A DNA stretch of 64,000 nt from a bacterium (GTDB lineage: Bacteria > Bacteroidota > Bacteroidia > Flavobacteriales_D > Crocinitomicaceae). The stretch spans positions 37,387 through 101,386 of the forward strand of contig JANSYQ010000012.1 of NCBI GenBank assembly GCA_024742305.1. Direction: 5' to 3'. The position numbers and the translations under genes are program-made. The notes beneath the pieces were generated by a model, which made no database searches, was not told the origin of the DNA, and saw only the letters and a program-made list of their open reading frames with translations. Each line of letters starts with the position of its first letter. The stretch's first letter is position 1. Below, one piece after another: positions 54,139-61,146 of the stretch.

Positions 54139-55029
54139 ATGATAAAAGAACTGATAAGAGATATCGCATACGATAAGATTACTGTATCCCAAGCCTTGAC
54201 AAGAGCTAAGTTAATTGCTAGACAGGTTAAAAATGATACGTTCACCAACTGGTTAAACAAGGAGTTAAATGGTTATGAATATGACGATGCTTTACTACCT
54301 GAGTACAGAAAAATTTGGGCTGAGATTCATTTAACAGCAGAATTACCTTTTGGCAGACAGCAAACCTTTCCAGTGGTCATGAGTTAAGATCAAAAGGAAA
54401 TTGAAAATATGTTAAACATTCATCATGTTGTTGAACCCATTGCAGTCGTTGAACAAAACATAAGCCAAATGACTGAAGGGAAAGCTTACATTCATTTAAC
54501 TGGCGGTATGGTGCAACATGTTGGAGAATTGTATAAGTCACAAGTTGAGGCTCATGGAGGTGTTATACGCAGTGGTAAAAGAACTATCGGTAAGAATCAA
54601 TTGTCAAATATTATCGAGCAGACAAAACAAAAATTAATTGATACGTTACAAGATCTTGATGAGCAATTCCCAGAGATAGATGATAAATACGTTATGAGTG
54701 AAGAAAATGATAAAAAGGTACAGAACATTATTACCAACAATATTTACGGCAACAATAATCCGTTAAATGTTGCTGCGGGTAATAATATTAAGCAAGGCGA
54801 TATCAACCTCACTATTAACCAGGCACACCTTGACAAACTAAAGGAGCTTGGTGTTGAAGAAGCAGAACTTCAAGAACTAGTAGTTATAGACCAAGAAGCT
54901 CCAAAAGGCAACCCTGATAGAAAAAATAGAATAATGGGATGGCTTGGGAAAGTAACAGCTTCTCTTACAGCTAGAGGTATTTATGATTCTATTCCTGAGG
55001 TTGTTCAATACATAGGAGATTTGATATAA
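54139..55029 (+). pseudogene. Cassette 2: AbiTii-like gene with an in-frame stop
   Basis: Two pieces in one frame: 54139-54387 (N-terminal AbiTii-like domain: MIKELIRDIAYDKITVSQAL, NWLNKELNGYEY, PEYRKIW) and 54409-55029 (the rest, with NNIYGNNNPLNVAAGNNIKQ and a C-terminal GWLGKVTASL, typical of the family). They are separated only by TAA at 54385-54387, so a single base change would restore a 296-residue protein. AbiTii-domain proteins are linked to abortive infection and phage defence. It could be inactive, or the second half could be made separately from ATG 54409. Confidence 0.78.
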
Positions 55030-55031
55030 AA

Positions 55032-55092
55032 TACTTATAACAGCTCCTAAGCCACATTAAAACGATGGCTTAGCCGCAAACCGTTAGGTGCA
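55032..55092 (+). repeat. attC2
   Basis: Short site. R'' TACTTATAAC (55032), stem AAGCCA / TGGCTT, R' GTTAGGT (55083). R'' is an exact reverse complement of GTTATAAGTA at the start of cassette 2. It fits the classic GTTRRRY core. Confidence 0.87.
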
Positions 55093-55142
55093 ATTAAAAT
55101 GAACCGATATCGTTCAAGCATGTAAAGAAAAATTAAACAATA

Positions 55143-55736
55143 ATGATTCGACTTTTATTAATATTCTTCGGTTTAACATTAGTCTGCACTGTGAATGGTC
55201 AAGATAGTACATCCACAATTGAGCTAAATAAACTTTTCGAAATAAGAGTTGATTCAATTGAACAAAAGGTGACTATTAATAAGTGGGGGGCTGACACAAG
55301 CTACTACCTCCATTTTCAGGTTAAGAATATTTCCACAGACACATTGACTTATAAAACGAATACATGCTTTTATTATAACCACTCGGTACTAAATGTTGAA
55401 AATTTAGAATTTGACTTAAATCCTGATGGTGGCTGCTTATTTAATTCTCATAACATTTACAAACTATCTCCTGGTGAGGCTTTTTCGGAAGCACAATCGA
55501 TAACGGCTTACAATTACCAGCTGAATAAATTGAAAATTGGAGAATGGAATTCAAGTCTATCAGTTCCTTTAGTCAAAGACGATTCTACAACATATCGAGT
55601 TGATGGAAGAAGCTTTATTGAAAATCAACAGTACCTTAAATGTGAAAATAGAACTAAAGTTGTGAAAACCATAGTCGACAATAGTAAACGGAAGAAAAAG
55701 AATAAAAAGCACCTAACACAAGCTAAAAAATCATAG
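55143..55736 (+). CDS. Cassette 3: secreted hypothetical protein with basic tail
   Basis: 197 residues. Signal peptide (LLLIFFGLTLVCTVNGQ). Mature part is beta-rich, Asn/Ser/Tyr-rich, with three cysteines; no known family. The last about 15 residues are very basic (KRKKKNKKHLTQAKKS), and about nine of them are encoded inside attC3, so the attC arm has supplied the C-terminus. A start at 55143 leaves 59 nt of leader inside the cassette. Confidence 0.7.
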   Translation: MIRLLLIFFGLTLVCTVNGQDSTSTIELNKLFEIRVDSIEQKVTINKWGADTSYYLHFQVKNISTDTLTYKTNTCFYYNHSVLNVENLEFDLNPDGGCLFNSHNIYKLSPGEAFSEAQSITAYNYQLNKLKIGEWNSSLSVPLVKDDSTTYRVDGRSFIENQQYLKCENRTKVVKTIVDNSKRKKKNKKHLTQAKKS

Positions 55737-55782
55737 CTGCCCTTCGGGACAGCAACGCTTTTTAGCCAAACCGTTATACGCA
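55709..55782 (+). repeat. attC3
   Basis: R'' GCACCTAAC (55709), stem GCTAAAAA / TTTTTAGC, inner stem GCTGCCC / GGGACAGC with one bulged base, R' GTTATAC (55773). R'' is an exact reverse complement of GTTAGGTGC at the start of cassette 3. It overlaps the 3' end of the cassette 3 gene. Confidence 0.82.
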
Positions 55783-55788
55783 ATGAAG

Positions 55789-55838
55789 GTTTGGGTGCGC
55801 CACATTCGAGAGATACCCAGAATAGGTATCACCCAAAC
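55789..55838. repeat. Hairpin at the 5' end of cassette 4
   Basis: Perfect 9-bp inverted repeat GTTTGGGTG / CACCCAAAC enclosing a second hairpin GATACC / GGTATC. The loop has ACATTCGAGAGA, similar to the loop box of the attC sites. It may be a relic of another attC or a structured leader. Confidence 0.55.
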
Positions 55839-55896
55839 GAGGGTAAAGAGCATGAACATATCTTATAGAGTTGAGGTTAAATAATCTCCTTTTTTC

Positions 55897-56205
55897 TTAT
55901 TGTGCGCTCTCCGAATTGATAATTTCTACAAGCCCATTATAGCAAGCTTCAGCAAACGGTTTCATCGTTGTAGTTGTGTGCGTCACTCCCACCGTTTTGC
56001 ATTCTTGCATATAGGTAACATATAGTCTGCACCAATCATATTCCACGTGCCCTCCGGGCACCTGCATTAAGTCGGCTACTATGTCTAATATCTCTAAACA
56101 ATGTTTATCGGATGCGTCCATTCCCAACTCGTCTAGTCCTAAGACTAATTGGCTGTGTTTTAAATCTTGTTGGATAAGGGAAATGATTAGTTCTTTTTGA
56201 GACAT
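55897..56205 (-). CDS. Cassette 4: small hypothetical protein
   Basis: 102 residues, soluble, helical, with conserved-looking Cys (CLEILDI, YDWCRLY, CYNGLVEI). No family recognised. It points opposite to the cassette direction, which is unusual for integron genes. Confidence 0.65.
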   Translation of the reverse strand: MSQKELIISLIQQDLKHSQLVLGLDELGMDASDKHCLEILDIVADLMQVPGGHVEYDWCRLYVTYMQECKTVGVTHTTTTMKPFAEACYNGLVEIINSESAQ

Positions 56206-56374
56206 GACAAATTGCTTTTTGGTGAAAATAACTTTAGACTAAATTACAATTAATTTCGTTTCAAATAAATTTTAATTCGATTTCATGCGTGATTATTTGC
56301 ATGAAACTATAATTTTAGACAATTTTCAAGAGTTTTGAGATACTTATATTTACATCAGAACGCAATTAAATTGC

Positions 56375-56587
56375 ATGATGGAGAAAAAGAACCACAACCG
56401 AATTAAAGCAGTACTCGCAGAAAAGAATGTTTCTTCAAAAGACTTGGCAAAGCAGTTGAATAAAACGGAATCTACTGTTTCTCGTTGGTGTACTAATGAT
56501 GTTCAGCCAAGTATCCCTGTGTTAAGTCAGATCGCTGAGATTTTGGATGTTGATGTTAGGGAGTTACTTGTCAAGACTAAAGGTTAG
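56375..56587 (+). CDS. Cassette 4: small XRE helix-turn-helix protein
   Basis: 70 residues. A lone Cro/cI-type helix-turn-helix (KAVLAEKNVSSKDLAKQLNKTESTVSRWC). Start at the first of two adjacent ATGs (56375 or 56378). Its end overlaps the stop of the opposing gene by 4 nt. It could regulate the membrane protein pair in the same cassette. Confidence 0.83.
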   Translation: MMEKKNHNRIKAVLAEKNVSSKDLAKQLNKTESTVSRWCTNDVQPSIPVLSQIAEILDVDVRELLVKTKG

Positions 56588-57126
56588 CGTAGCCTCCCTT
56601 CATTTATTTCAAGTTCAGATACAATTCTACTTTCAACATCTCTACACAAATCGTAGTTAATCTCTTTACCACAATTGCATCGGAAATCACCGTATCCAAC
56701 GCTGGTCATTCGAACAGGCAATTCCTGACAATTATGACAATATGGATGCAGTTTGTCAATTATGTACTCTTCATTTGACACCCTCGCCTTGTATTTGAAT
56801 ACGAATCTATAATTTGTTCCGTTGATCGTAATCGGCTTTTCATTTGGCATCCTTTCTAATGTGCGCAACATTAACTTTTCCTTTGAAGATCGACTTCCCT
56901 GAATAAGACGAATTACACGAGACAAAATGAGAATGGCTGAAAGATATAATATGATTTCCCACAGATAAAATTGATGATCAAAGAACTTTAAGAACTTATT
57001 GGAGCTTTCGGCGAAAAATGAAGTAACCGAACTTAAGTTTTCTCCAGCATTTAACAGTGCTCCTAAAATCAAGAGAATCAAAGGAAAAATAAACGGTTTG
57101 AAAATATTATCTATGAAATTCTTCAT
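56584..57126 (-). CDS. Cassette 4: membrane protein with a four-cysteine module
   Basis: 180 residues with two membrane segments at about 8-26 and 53-72. The C-terminal part has a zinc-ribbon-like pair, CHNCQE and CNCGKE (about 133-160), the second with adjacent cysteines, and ends in the cytoplasm by charge. I do not know the family. It is 1 nt downstream of the membrane protein gene at 57128-58072, so both form an operon. Confidence 0.7.
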   Translation of the reverse strand: MKNFIDNIFKPFIFPLILLILGALLNAGENLSSVTSFFAESSNKFLKFFDHQFYLWEIILYLSAILILSRVIRLIQGSRSSKEKLMLRTLERMPNEKPITINGTNYRFVFKYKARVSNEEYIIDKLHPYCHNCQELPVRMTSVGYGDFRCNCGKEINYDLCRDVESRIVSELEINEGRLR

Positions 57127-57127
57127 T

Positions 57128-58072
57128 TTACTTTCCCATTTTTACAGCTTCTTTCACAATTTCTTTCCAGGAATTTTCCGATTCCATTTCAATCTTACTC
57201 CTTTCTATTTCGACAGTTGTATCCCCTTTTCTAAGAACAAAATTCCTTTCGGTCTTTGACAGTTCAGAAATTACCTCCTTTAATGACTCCTTATCTTCAT
57301 AAAGTAAAGCTGTTCTTAGTGCAACTAACTTTAAATCAATATTAGTTCTTTCATTGTTAAAGTATTTAATGTCCTCAAGATTCTTCTTATATATCCGTAG
57401 GAAGAAAAATGAAAAGAGTTCGATGAAAATACTTAATGATAATCTTGGAAGAAAGTAGTACAAGAAACTCTCGTACTCCCCATATGTCGAACCTCCACCG
57501 AGCAAGGAGAACAATAATATTGAAATCGCAATGAAGGTTGTTGCCAATCCAATTAATAAATTAATGTTTCCATTTCTAGAAATTCTAGCAGTCTCAACAG
57601 CAATTCTTTTCTTTACAACTAGTAATTCCTCTTCTAATGCCCGTGATCGAATATCTTCTACAAGTCTTGATTCATACTTATTACGAATTTGCTCAAACAA
57701 TACATCATTAGTTAGGCTATCAATTTTTTGCTCCAATAGTTCTTTAGCTTCTTCGGTATCTAAAGATGTTTTATTGAGTTCCTTTATTGCATCTCTTAGC
57801 TCAGTCCGCAATCGTTCAAACTTCTTATTTAAATTAGTATCCGTATATGTTTCATTAGTAACGGATTCATCTCTTGTGAACCCTCCCTGAAGATAAATGA
57901 AAAGAAGTGAGATTAACCCCATTAATACAAATGCTCCTGACATTATCGAAACAAATATGACTTTGAAACCAAACGATTCGGCCAATTCATATCTGAGCAT
58001 TAATCCAAGTAAACCTATTGCAAGGTAAGTTGAACCCGCTATCATTGTAAATCTATACTTCGTCATAAGCAA
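57128..58072 (-). CDS. Cassette 4: four-helix membrane protein with coiled coil
   Basis: 314 residues: two N-terminal transmembrane helices (about 7-28, 35-62), a coiled coil (about 80-160), then two more helices (NINLLIGLATTFIAISIL and LPRLSLSIFIELFSFFFL). The PRLS..FIE.F..FFLR.YK pattern recurs in uncharacterised proteins, some of which sit in defence islands, but I cannot name the family. Together with the next gene and the XRE gene it might form a membrane-acting toxin or defence unit; this is inference. Confidence 0.7.
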   Translation of the reverse strand: MLMTKYRFTMIAGSTYLAIGLLGLMLRYELAESFGFKVIFVSIMSGAFVLMGLISLLFIYLQGGFTRDESVTNETYTDTNLNKKFERLRTELRDAIKELNKTSLDTEEAKELLEQKIDSLTNDVLFEQIRNKYESRLVEDIRSRALEEELLVVKKRIAVETARISRNGNINLLIGLATTFIAISILLFSLLGGGSTYGEYESFLYYFLPRLSLSIFIELFSFFFLRIYKKNLEDIKYFNNERTNIDLKLVALRTALLYEDKESLKEVISELSKTERNFVLRKGDTTVEIERSKIEMESENSWKEIVKEAVKMGK

Positions 58073-58262
58073 ATAGTGTTAAGAGTCAAAACTATACTTA
58101 ATAAGTGGAAAAATCAATGAGTACTTCTACTCAACAACAGGTGGTTAGTTGCAATAAATACCCGATTTGAATAAGAAAAAAGGGGATTATTTTAAACGTT
58201 CGTTTACTGAATGTCAATATAGGTAAGGAGAATAAGAAATGTTCATGCTCTTTACTGAAGCT

Positions 58263-58346
58263 CGTATAACATGCCCTAAGCGTTATGCCGAAAAAGGTTA
58301 TATTCGAGAAACGGCACAAACGCCTAGCGCCGAACCGTTATGCACA
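58263..58346 (+). repeat. attC4
   Basis: R'' CGTATAAC (58263), stems GCGTTATGCCG / CGGCACAAACGC, loop TATATTCGA (58299), L' GCCTAGCGC, R' GTTATGC (58337). R'' is an exact reverse complement of GTTATACG at the start of cassette 4. The 190 nt before it, after the membrane protein gene, hold nothing recognised. Confidence 0.86.
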
Positions 58347-58378
58347 ATAACAAACACGCTTACCAAAGTTCGTATAGG

Positions 58379-58849
58379 ATGAATCTAAAAATTACATTTT
58401 GCTTTCTATTTGCTTTGACATTCATCAATGGCTGTCAGTTAGGTATAGATAATAAAAATGATAAAAAGGTTGTTAAGCAGTATTGCGGATATGAACTGTC
58501 TATGGAAGAATGGAATGAAATTCAGAGTGAATCATTCAACATAAATCCCTATATGACTGAAAACAGTTCGGAGATTTTACTCGAAATTTACGACACCGTT
58601 AAACATAATGTTGACAGCTCCGTGACCTATGAATTAACTCTTGCAAAGCTTAAAGCAGATGAAGTTTGGTTAGATCTTAAAGTGGCTAAATCTGATCAAT
58701 CTGTAGACGAGATAGGATGTTTAATCATGAACTCAGAATTTTCACAGAAAGTACCCAAACAAAGAAAAGTTAGAATTTTCGAGAAGGATTTTAATGATCC
58801 GACGGGGCGAAACCAAAATATTATAGTTGGCATAAAACGAATTGAATGA
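58379..58849 (+). CDS. Cassette 5: lipoprotein
   Basis: 156 residues. SPII signal with lipobox FINGC. No family recognised; mature part is charged with a Cys. The ATG at 58379 starts the signal peptide. An in-frame ATG inside the attC4 R' box (58340) would add 13 residues, which would spoil the signal, so 58379 is preferred. Confidence 0.7.
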   Translation: MNLKITFCFLFALTFINGCQLGIDNKNDKKVVKQYCGYELSMEEWNEIQSESFNINPYMTENSSEILLEIYDTVKHNVDSSVTYELTLAKLKADEVWLDLKVAKSDQSVDEIGCLIMNSEFSQKVPKQRKVRIFEKDFNDPTGRNQNIIVGIKRIE

Positions 58850-58850
58850 A

Positions 58851-58936
58851 GTGCATAACAGCACCTACAAATGAAGCCGCAAAAACACTATATTAGAGAA
58901 GCGGCTCGCTTCCTAGCCGCAGAACCGTTAGCCACA
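58851..58936 (+). repeat. attC5
   Basis: R'' GTGCATAAC (58851), stem GCCGC / GCGGC, loop TATATTAGA (58889), R' GTTAGCC (58927). R'' is an exact reverse complement of GTTATGCAC at the start of cassette 5. Confidence 0.85.
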
Positions 58937-59317
58937 ATGAAAACAACTGTAACCATATTGATTTTGACAATTACGATTCTTATCGGTGGTTGTGCAGATT
59001 CTGATTTTGTTGCAACTCGTGTAAATGACTATCCCGAACAACTTAAGTCAAATGTAATTGAAGAACTTCATGCACAATATAATAATGACATTACAGTGCT
59101 CACCATGGATGTATTTCATCCAGTCATAACTCAATTAGAGCCAACTAGAAAAAAATATATCGATTCCGCACAGTATTCAATATTTGTACAACTTAAAAAT
59201 GCATCAAAAACCGAGTTCTGCGCGATACAAATGGATAGTCGTTTTAAGATATTTGAGTTTAGAAAAGAAAAATCATGGCCAGTAGATGTTCCCGAAAAAC
59301 GCCAAAGGATGCGCTAA
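58937..59317 (+). CDS. Cassette 6: small lipoprotein
   Basis: 126 residues. SPII signal with lipobox LIGGC. Mature part has no known family. The ATG is only 9 nt after the cassette boundary, so its ribosome-binding site and promoter must be in the preceding attC5; no Shine-Dalgarno sequence is visible. A long frame upstream starts inside attC5 and is not credible. Confidence 0.68.
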   Translation: MKTTVTILILTITILIGGCADSDFVATRVNDYPEQLKSNVIEELHAQYNNDITVLTMDVFHPVITQLEPTRKKYIDSAQYSIFVQLKNASKTEFCAIQMDSRFKIFEFRKEKSWPVDVPEKRQRMR

Positions 59318-59330
59318 CCGGTAATTGAAG

Positions 59331-59463
59331 TTGCTAACGGCACTTACAAATCAAGCCTTAAAAGTGCTATATTCGATTAACTTCGCTTGCGCTTCGTCAA
59401 TTAAAAAGAAACGGCTCCTGCCTGCCACAAGCACGGCAAACACCTAACACCGAACCGTAATAA
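59331..59463 (+). repeat. attC6, last and longest site
   Basis: R'' TTGCTAAC (59331), loop TATATTCGA (59368) with an extra hairpin, then a second inserted hairpin, R' GTAATAA (59457), in which the usual GTT is GTA. R'' matches the reverse complement of GTTAGCCAC at the start of cassette 6 at 8 of 9 positions. No matching R'' for a seventh cassette is visible downstream. Confidence 0.75.
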
Positions 59464-59503
59464 CCTTAAAGAAAACTCCTTTAAACCCTTTAGACTTCTC
59501 CTT

Positions 59504-59962
59504 TTGAAATCAAGAATTATCATAACGTCCGTTTCTATTTCTGTGGTCTTACTGTTGATTTTTGGACTGTATATGTTTCAGCAGTTTCGCCAATCCACTT
59601 GGGGAGGATGGGAGCCTCCAAATCGTGAGTTGTCACTCTCAAAGAGCGAGTTAAAATGGAAAAAAGAATTTGAAGAAAAACACAAGTGTAAGATTACCTA
59701 TATAGGCTTAGACGATGCATTTATGGAGGACACCGTCATTTACATGAACGTTAAGTGCGATACTAATTCTGATCTACAATTAACTCTGAATGATTCTTTC
59801 CCCCTATTCACGAAAAACCTAGCAACGTCTTTTCTCGGAATATCAAAAGAAAGCAGAACACAAAAATGTTTTCAAGTTTCTTATGGAAATATTTATTTCG
59901 ATGAGTCCGGCAGAAAACTAAAGTACCCAAAAGCGATAACCTATCGATGTACGATAGAATAG
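59504..59962 (+). CDS. Membrane-anchored hypothetical protein after the array
   Basis: 152 residues, TTG start (no near ATG). N-terminal transmembrane helix (about 5-25: ITSVSISVVLLLIFGLYMF), then a soluble, extracytoplasmic part with a few cysteines. No family recognised. It lies just after attC6 with no attC of its own. It may be the original flanking gene or a cassette whose attC was lost. Confidence 0.62.
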   Translation: MKSRIIITSVSISVVLLLIFGLYMFQQFRQSTWGGWEPPNRELSLSKSELKWKKEFEEKHKCKITYIGLDDAFMEDTVIYMNVKCDTNSDLQLTLNDSFPLFTKNLATSFLGISKESRTQKCFQVSYGNIYFDESGRKLKYPKAITYRCTIE

Positions 59963-60093
59963 ATAAAACAATGGATGCAGAGAATAAATAAATACGATGA
60001 TAAGTCTGCTTGTTACAGTCACAACCAAACCATATAAAACCACCTCTTCCCCACACTTTTACTATCTTGTTCGTCAACACTAAAACGTTACTT

Positions 60094-60516
60094 ATGAAAA
60101 AACACTTTTTAATCTTCGGTGTCATTTCAGCGATGCTGCTTGCCTCTTGTGGAGGTTCAGACGATCAAGAAAATCAGGATGATGCGGCGCAAGATGACAT
60201 GGAAATGACCGATGAAAACGGAAGCGATGAGGACATGGACCAAGAAGAGATGGATAGTTCAGACGATTCCTACTCTGCGGAAGATTGGGACGAAGTGCTG
60301 GATGATTACGAAGAATACGTGGATACGTACATTTCCATCATCAAGAAGCAAAAAGCCGATCCGACAGATATGTCCATTTTAACGGAGTATCAAGAACTTG
60401 TGAAACAAGGTACCGAGTGGTCAAAAAAGATGGGTGAAATGTCATCGGATTTCGGTCAAGAGCAATTGACGCGCATGCAAGAAATTCAAGAAAAACTGGC
60501 GAAAGCCGCGATGTAG
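60094..60516 (+). CDS. Acidic lipoprotein
   Basis: 140 residues. SPII signal, lipobox LLASC. The mature start is very acidic (Asp/Glu/Met-rich, about 25-60), then a helical segment (EDWDEVLDDYEEYVDTYISIIKK). Helical C-terminus. Similar Bacteroidota lipoproteins are common and unassigned. A terminator follows 22 nt after the stop. Confidence 0.75.
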   Translation: MKKHFLIFGVISAMLLASCGGSDDQENQDDAAQDDMEMTDENGSDEDMDQEEMDSSDDSYSAEDWDEVLDDYEEYVDTYISIIKKQKADPTDMSILTEYQELVKQGTEWSKKMGEMSSDFGQEQLTRMQEIQEKLAKAAM

Positions 60517-60537
60517 AAACATTGCACATTCATTTCA

Positions 60538-60562
60538 AGAGGGGAAGATTCCCCTCTTTTTG
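60538..60562 (+). terminator. Terminator after the acidic lipoprotein gene
   Basis: AGAGGGGAA / TTCCCCTCT perfect stem with a two-base loop and a T tract. Confidence 0.85.
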
Positions 60563-60629
60563 GGTTGTTTTTTGTTGCCACTGGCTGCTTCACGGTAGGT
60601 CCAGCATTCATCAAACAATTGCTCGTACA

Positions 60630-61037
60630 ATGAAAATCATTTTGAAAGATACCATTAGGAAAGCACTCGTTCCGATCTTTGTGATAGGCTGCTGCCTCTA
60701 TGCAGAAGGTCAAACAGACCGTGATTCTTTGACAATGACTGGAGTAAAATCCAAACTTGAGGGTGATTGGAAAAATGATCGACGTTTTCGAGGAAAATCT
60801 TGGATCACCACATTTCGATTTATCACTGATTCTACAGGGTCTTGGACCAATAACAGAACAATCAGTACAGCTCCAGCTTTCGTACTGAGAGAGAGTAATG
60901 GCGTTTTTTACCTCAGAGCCATTGACTTCCTCGGTGGAGAGTGCGCCCCAAGAAAAATTGTTGTTCTTACCCGTAAAAAGCTCGTTTTACAAGATCCTGA
61001 ATCGAATGAAAAATTTCGGTACAAAAGGCAAAAGTGA
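60630..61037 (+). CDS. Small secreted hypothetical protein
   Basis: 135 residues, signal peptide ends YAEGQ. Beta-rich and basic (FRGKSWITTFRFITDSTGSW, RKIVVLTRKKLVLQD), like a lipocalin-type small barrel, but not assigned. Start at the ATG 60630, where the signal peptide begins. Confidence 0.68.
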   Translation: MKIILKDTIRKALVPIFVIGCCLYAEGQTDRDSLTMTGVKSKLEGDWKNDRRFRGKSWITTFRFITDSTGSWTNNRTISTAPAFVLRESNGVFYLRAIDFLGGECAPRKIVVLTRKKLVLQDPESNEKFRYKRQK

Positions 61038-61146
61038 CGCTTCCCTTCAGAAATCCTCGAAGCTCGCCTGTTCATTCATCATCCACTTTAACTCAATTCC
61101 CCAACGCTGACTGCATTCTTCGCGTCTTTTTTGTATTCTAGATAGT

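Larger units (their letters stand above)
53651..59463 (+). mobile_element. Integron-like cassette array without integrase (CALIN-type)
   Basis: Six cassettes with six attC-like sites: 53651-54114, 54115-55083, 55084-55773, 55774-58337, 58338-58927 and 58928-59457. Boundaries are placed between G and TT of each GTT core. Each attC has an R'' arm, L''/L' arms of the GCGCTAAGC / GCCTAGCGC type and an R' box GTTA(G/T). The left arm of each attC complements the first 8-10 bases of its own cassette. No integrase gene lies in the window, and the upstream neighbour is the pseudouridine synthase. The array is AT-richer to the eye than its flanks. Most cassettes encode small secreted proteins. Confidence 0.88.

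Noticed and set aside
54409..55029. Treating the second half of the AbiTii-like gene as an independent gene
   Set aside because: It is in the same frame as the first half with only a TAA between them, and both halves match one family in order.
55735..55779. The attC3 hairpin read as a simple terminator
   Set aside because: It lacks a T tract and carries R'' and R' boxes that pair with the cassette's own start.
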